Origin: Aromatoleum buckelii
Lineage (GTDB): Bacteria; Pseudomonadota; Gammaproteobacteria; Burkholderiales; Rhodocyclaceae
Assembly (NCBI RefSeq): GCF_012910785.2
Contig: NZ_WTVH02000010.1
Coordinates: 682,001-746,000 of the forward strand
Direction: 5' to 3'
DNA: 64,000 nucleotides
Shown here: piece after piece, positions 62,838 to 64,000 of the stretch
Layout of the letters: the number at the start of each line of letters is the position of its first letter
How positions within the stretch are numbered: the stretch's first letter is position 1
The notes under the pieces: generated by a model
The model's input: the letters and a program-made list of their open reading frames with translations, nothing else
What the model was told of the DNA's origin: nothing
Databases searched by the model: none
Program-made: the position numbers and the translations under genes

Positions 62838-63421
62838 TGACCGCAGACCGGGGAAAACTGCCCGCGCACGACCCCAGTGACCCTGGTGCCGCGCCCGGCG
62901 TCGACTGCGACGAGGCGATCGAGCGACGCATCATCGTCGCGACCCAAAGCGGGCTGCCGCTGGTCCCGCAGCCTTGGGACGAAGTGGCCCGGGAAGTCGG
63001 CCTCTCGGTCGACGAACTGCTTTGTCGCGTGCGCGGGATGCTCGAGCGCGGAGTCATCCGTCGCATCGGGGCGGTACCGAATCATTATGCGATCGGCTAC
63101 ACCGCGAACGGCATGAGCGTGTGGGATGTCGTGGACGAATGTGTCGATGCCGTCGGCGAGTTCATCGGTGCACTCGATGCCGTTACCCACTGCTATCGAC
63201 GCCCGCGCCGTCTCCCGGACTGGCCGTACAACCTCTTCGCGATGGTCCACGGACGCAGCCATGACGAGGTGCGGCAGCAGATCGGCGACATCGCAGGCCG
63301 CATCGCGACAAACTTTCCCGGCGCCTGCCGCAGCCGCGAGGTGTTGTTTTCGTCTGCGATCCTGAAGAAAACGGGGCTGCGAATCGGTGGCGCAGCAGAA
63401 AGTGTGCAGAAGCGCGAGTGA
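62837..63421 (+). CDS. nirH: Siroheme decarboxylase subunit NirH
   Basis: A subunit of 194 residues from the NirH/L family. The domain starts at about 28 (EAIERRIIVATQSGLPLVPQPW), and the signature CYRRPRRLPDWPYNLFAMVHG is conserved with NirL. The first 25 residues are a polar extension absent from many homologues. ATG 62837 overlaps the nirG stop. It is the last gene of the d1 operon here. nirJ, the radical-SAM enzyme needed after this step, is not in the visible sequence. Confidence 0.93.
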   Translation: MTADRGKLPAHDPSDPGAAPGVDCDEAIERRIIVATQSGLPLVPQPWDEVAREVGLSVDELLCRVRGMLERGVIRRIGAVPNHYAIGYTANGMSVWDVVDECVDAVGEFIGALDAVTHCYRRPRRLPDWPYNLFAMVHGRSHDEVRQQIGDIAGRIATNFPGACRSREVLFSSAILKKTGLRIGGAAESVQKRE

Positions 63422-63579
63422 GTTTTCCCCAGGCGGGTAGCAGCCCTCTGCGCGGCCCGGTAAAACCCTGACGTTTCGCCCCCGCGGGCAACTCCAGATT
63501 GCAAATTGCTTATGCTTTTTACGTTATGATAAGAAATTGTTATGTCAAGCGGTTTTATCCACAGAGGGGATAGGGAAAT

Positions 63580-63622
63580 TTAACGCATATCAAGGATCGC
63601 CCGCGGTTATCAGATCGATACT
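63580..63622 (+). promoter_or_regulatory. FNR/DNR-type box and -10 of the second nirS
   Basis: TTAACGCATATCAA (63580-63593) and GATACT (63617-63622) are centred 33 bp apart, the same geometry as at 59553. The flanks are also alike (GGGAAA before, GGA..GCC after). The predicted start is near 63629, about 40 bp before the GTG start. The AT-rich DNA at 63500-63570 has no other recognised site. Confidence 0.72.
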
Positions 63623-63667
63623 GGCTGCATTGTTGTTTCACATCCCGAGCTGCTTAAGGAGAAAGAC

Positions 63668-64000
63668 GTGCAAAACAAGAGTTGGATGGGCAAGGCGTTC
63701 GCGCTGGCGCTGCTGCCGCTGGCAGTAAGCACGGTCTGGGCGCAATCCGCCCCCGAAATGACCCAGGAGGAAAAGGACAAGGCGAAGCAGATCTACTTCG
63801 AGCGCTGCGCCGGCTGTCACGGGGTGCTGCGCAAGGGCGCGACCGGCAAGAACCTCGAGCCGCACTGGGCCAAGACCGCGGCCGACGGCACGAAAACCGA
63901 GGGCGGCACGCTCAAGCTCGGTACGGAACGTCTCGAGAAGATCATCGCCTACGGCACCGAAGGCGGGATGGTCAACTACGACGACATCCTGACGAAGGAA
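63668..64000 (+). CDS. nirS: Cytochrome cd1 nitrite reductase, copy 2 (5' part, runs off the window)
   Basis: The visible 111 codons start at GTG 63668 with a perfect AAGGAG six bases upstream. A signal peptide (about 1-25, STVWAQ) leads quickly to the heme site CAGCH at 47-51. After [16 protein letters not shown] comes HWAKTAADGTKTEGGTLKLG, then IIAYGTEGGMVNYDDILTKE. This longer heme c region is the form found in Pseudomonas stutzeri NirS and differs from copy 1 at 56.8 kb. The catalytic d1 domain is outside the window, so activity cannot be judged. A NirN identity is unlikely because of the [14 protein letters not shown] segment. Confidence 0.93.
   Translation, partial: MQNKSWMGKAFALALLPLAVSTVWAQSAPEMTQEEKDKAKQIYFERCAGCHGVLRKGATGKNLEPHWAKTAADGTKTEGGTLKLGTERLEKIIAYGTEGGMVNYDDILTKE

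Overview
The window looks like chromosomal DNA of a GC-rich denitrifying betaproteobacterium of the Rhodocyclales (Azoarcus, Aromatoleum or Thauera group). This is inferred from the 16S/23S text, the ubiquinone and LPS housekeeping genes, the gene neighbourhoods (glnE/yhdP/tldD, proS/rppH, aroA-cmk/rpsA/ihfB/lapAB) and a cytochrome cd1 (nirS) denitrification locus at the right end. No insertion sequence, prophage or CRISPR array is visible, and almost all of the DNA is core genome.

Layout. 1-6 kb (minus strand): an unrecognised gene cut by the left edge, sixA, a CYTH-CHAD protein and glnE. 6-12.3 kb (plus): a giant YhdP-type AsmA-like protein, a nitrilase-family amidase and tldD. 12.4-16.4 kb (minus): a BON-domain periplasmic protein with a candidate sigma-54 promoter, then the glrR / qseG-like / glrK regulatory operon. 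16.7-23.4 kb: bactofilin, lytic transglycosylase, proS, rppH, a CBS-pair protein, a DUF3501 remnant, a CNP1-like protein, coq7 and an OsmC protein. 23.4-23.95 kb: an intergenic region with a perfect FNR box and a candidate anaerobic small RNA. 23.95-29.1 kb: rplM-rpsI, argC, erpA, an M23 peptidase and tyrS. 29.1-34.65 kb: a complete rrn operon (16S, tRNA-Ile, tRNA-Ala, 23S, 5S) with promoter, boxA elements and terminator. 34.8-37.8 kb (minus): ubiG, an OmpA-domain protein and an MTA/SAH deaminase.

38-46.8 kb is a long plus-strand run, gyrA-serC-pheA-hisC-tyrA-aroA::cmk. It joins the shikimate pathway to phenylalanine, tyrosine and serine synthesis, and it runs into rpsA-ihfB-lapA-lapB and ugd. 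52-56.7 kb carries cysM, a YdbH/YnbE/YdbL envelope lipid-transport operon, a DEDD exonuclease and a GlsB-type membrane protein. 56.8-64 kb is the denitrification locus: nirE-nirS on the minus strand, divergent nirC-nirF-nirDL-nirG-nirH on the plus strand, and a second, different nirS running off the right edge.

Most interesting points: (1) the FNR-box intergenic region, whose candidate ~170-nt transcript has two C-rich anti-Shine-Dalgarno stretches and a strong terminator; (2) two nirS genes whose heme-c domains belong to different NirS types, flanking one set of heme d1 genes; (3) two plus-strand nir promoters with the same TTAAC-N4-ATCAA box 33 bp from a GATACT -10; (4) a possible sigma-54/GlrR target next to the glrRK operon; (5) the DUF3501 gene remnant.
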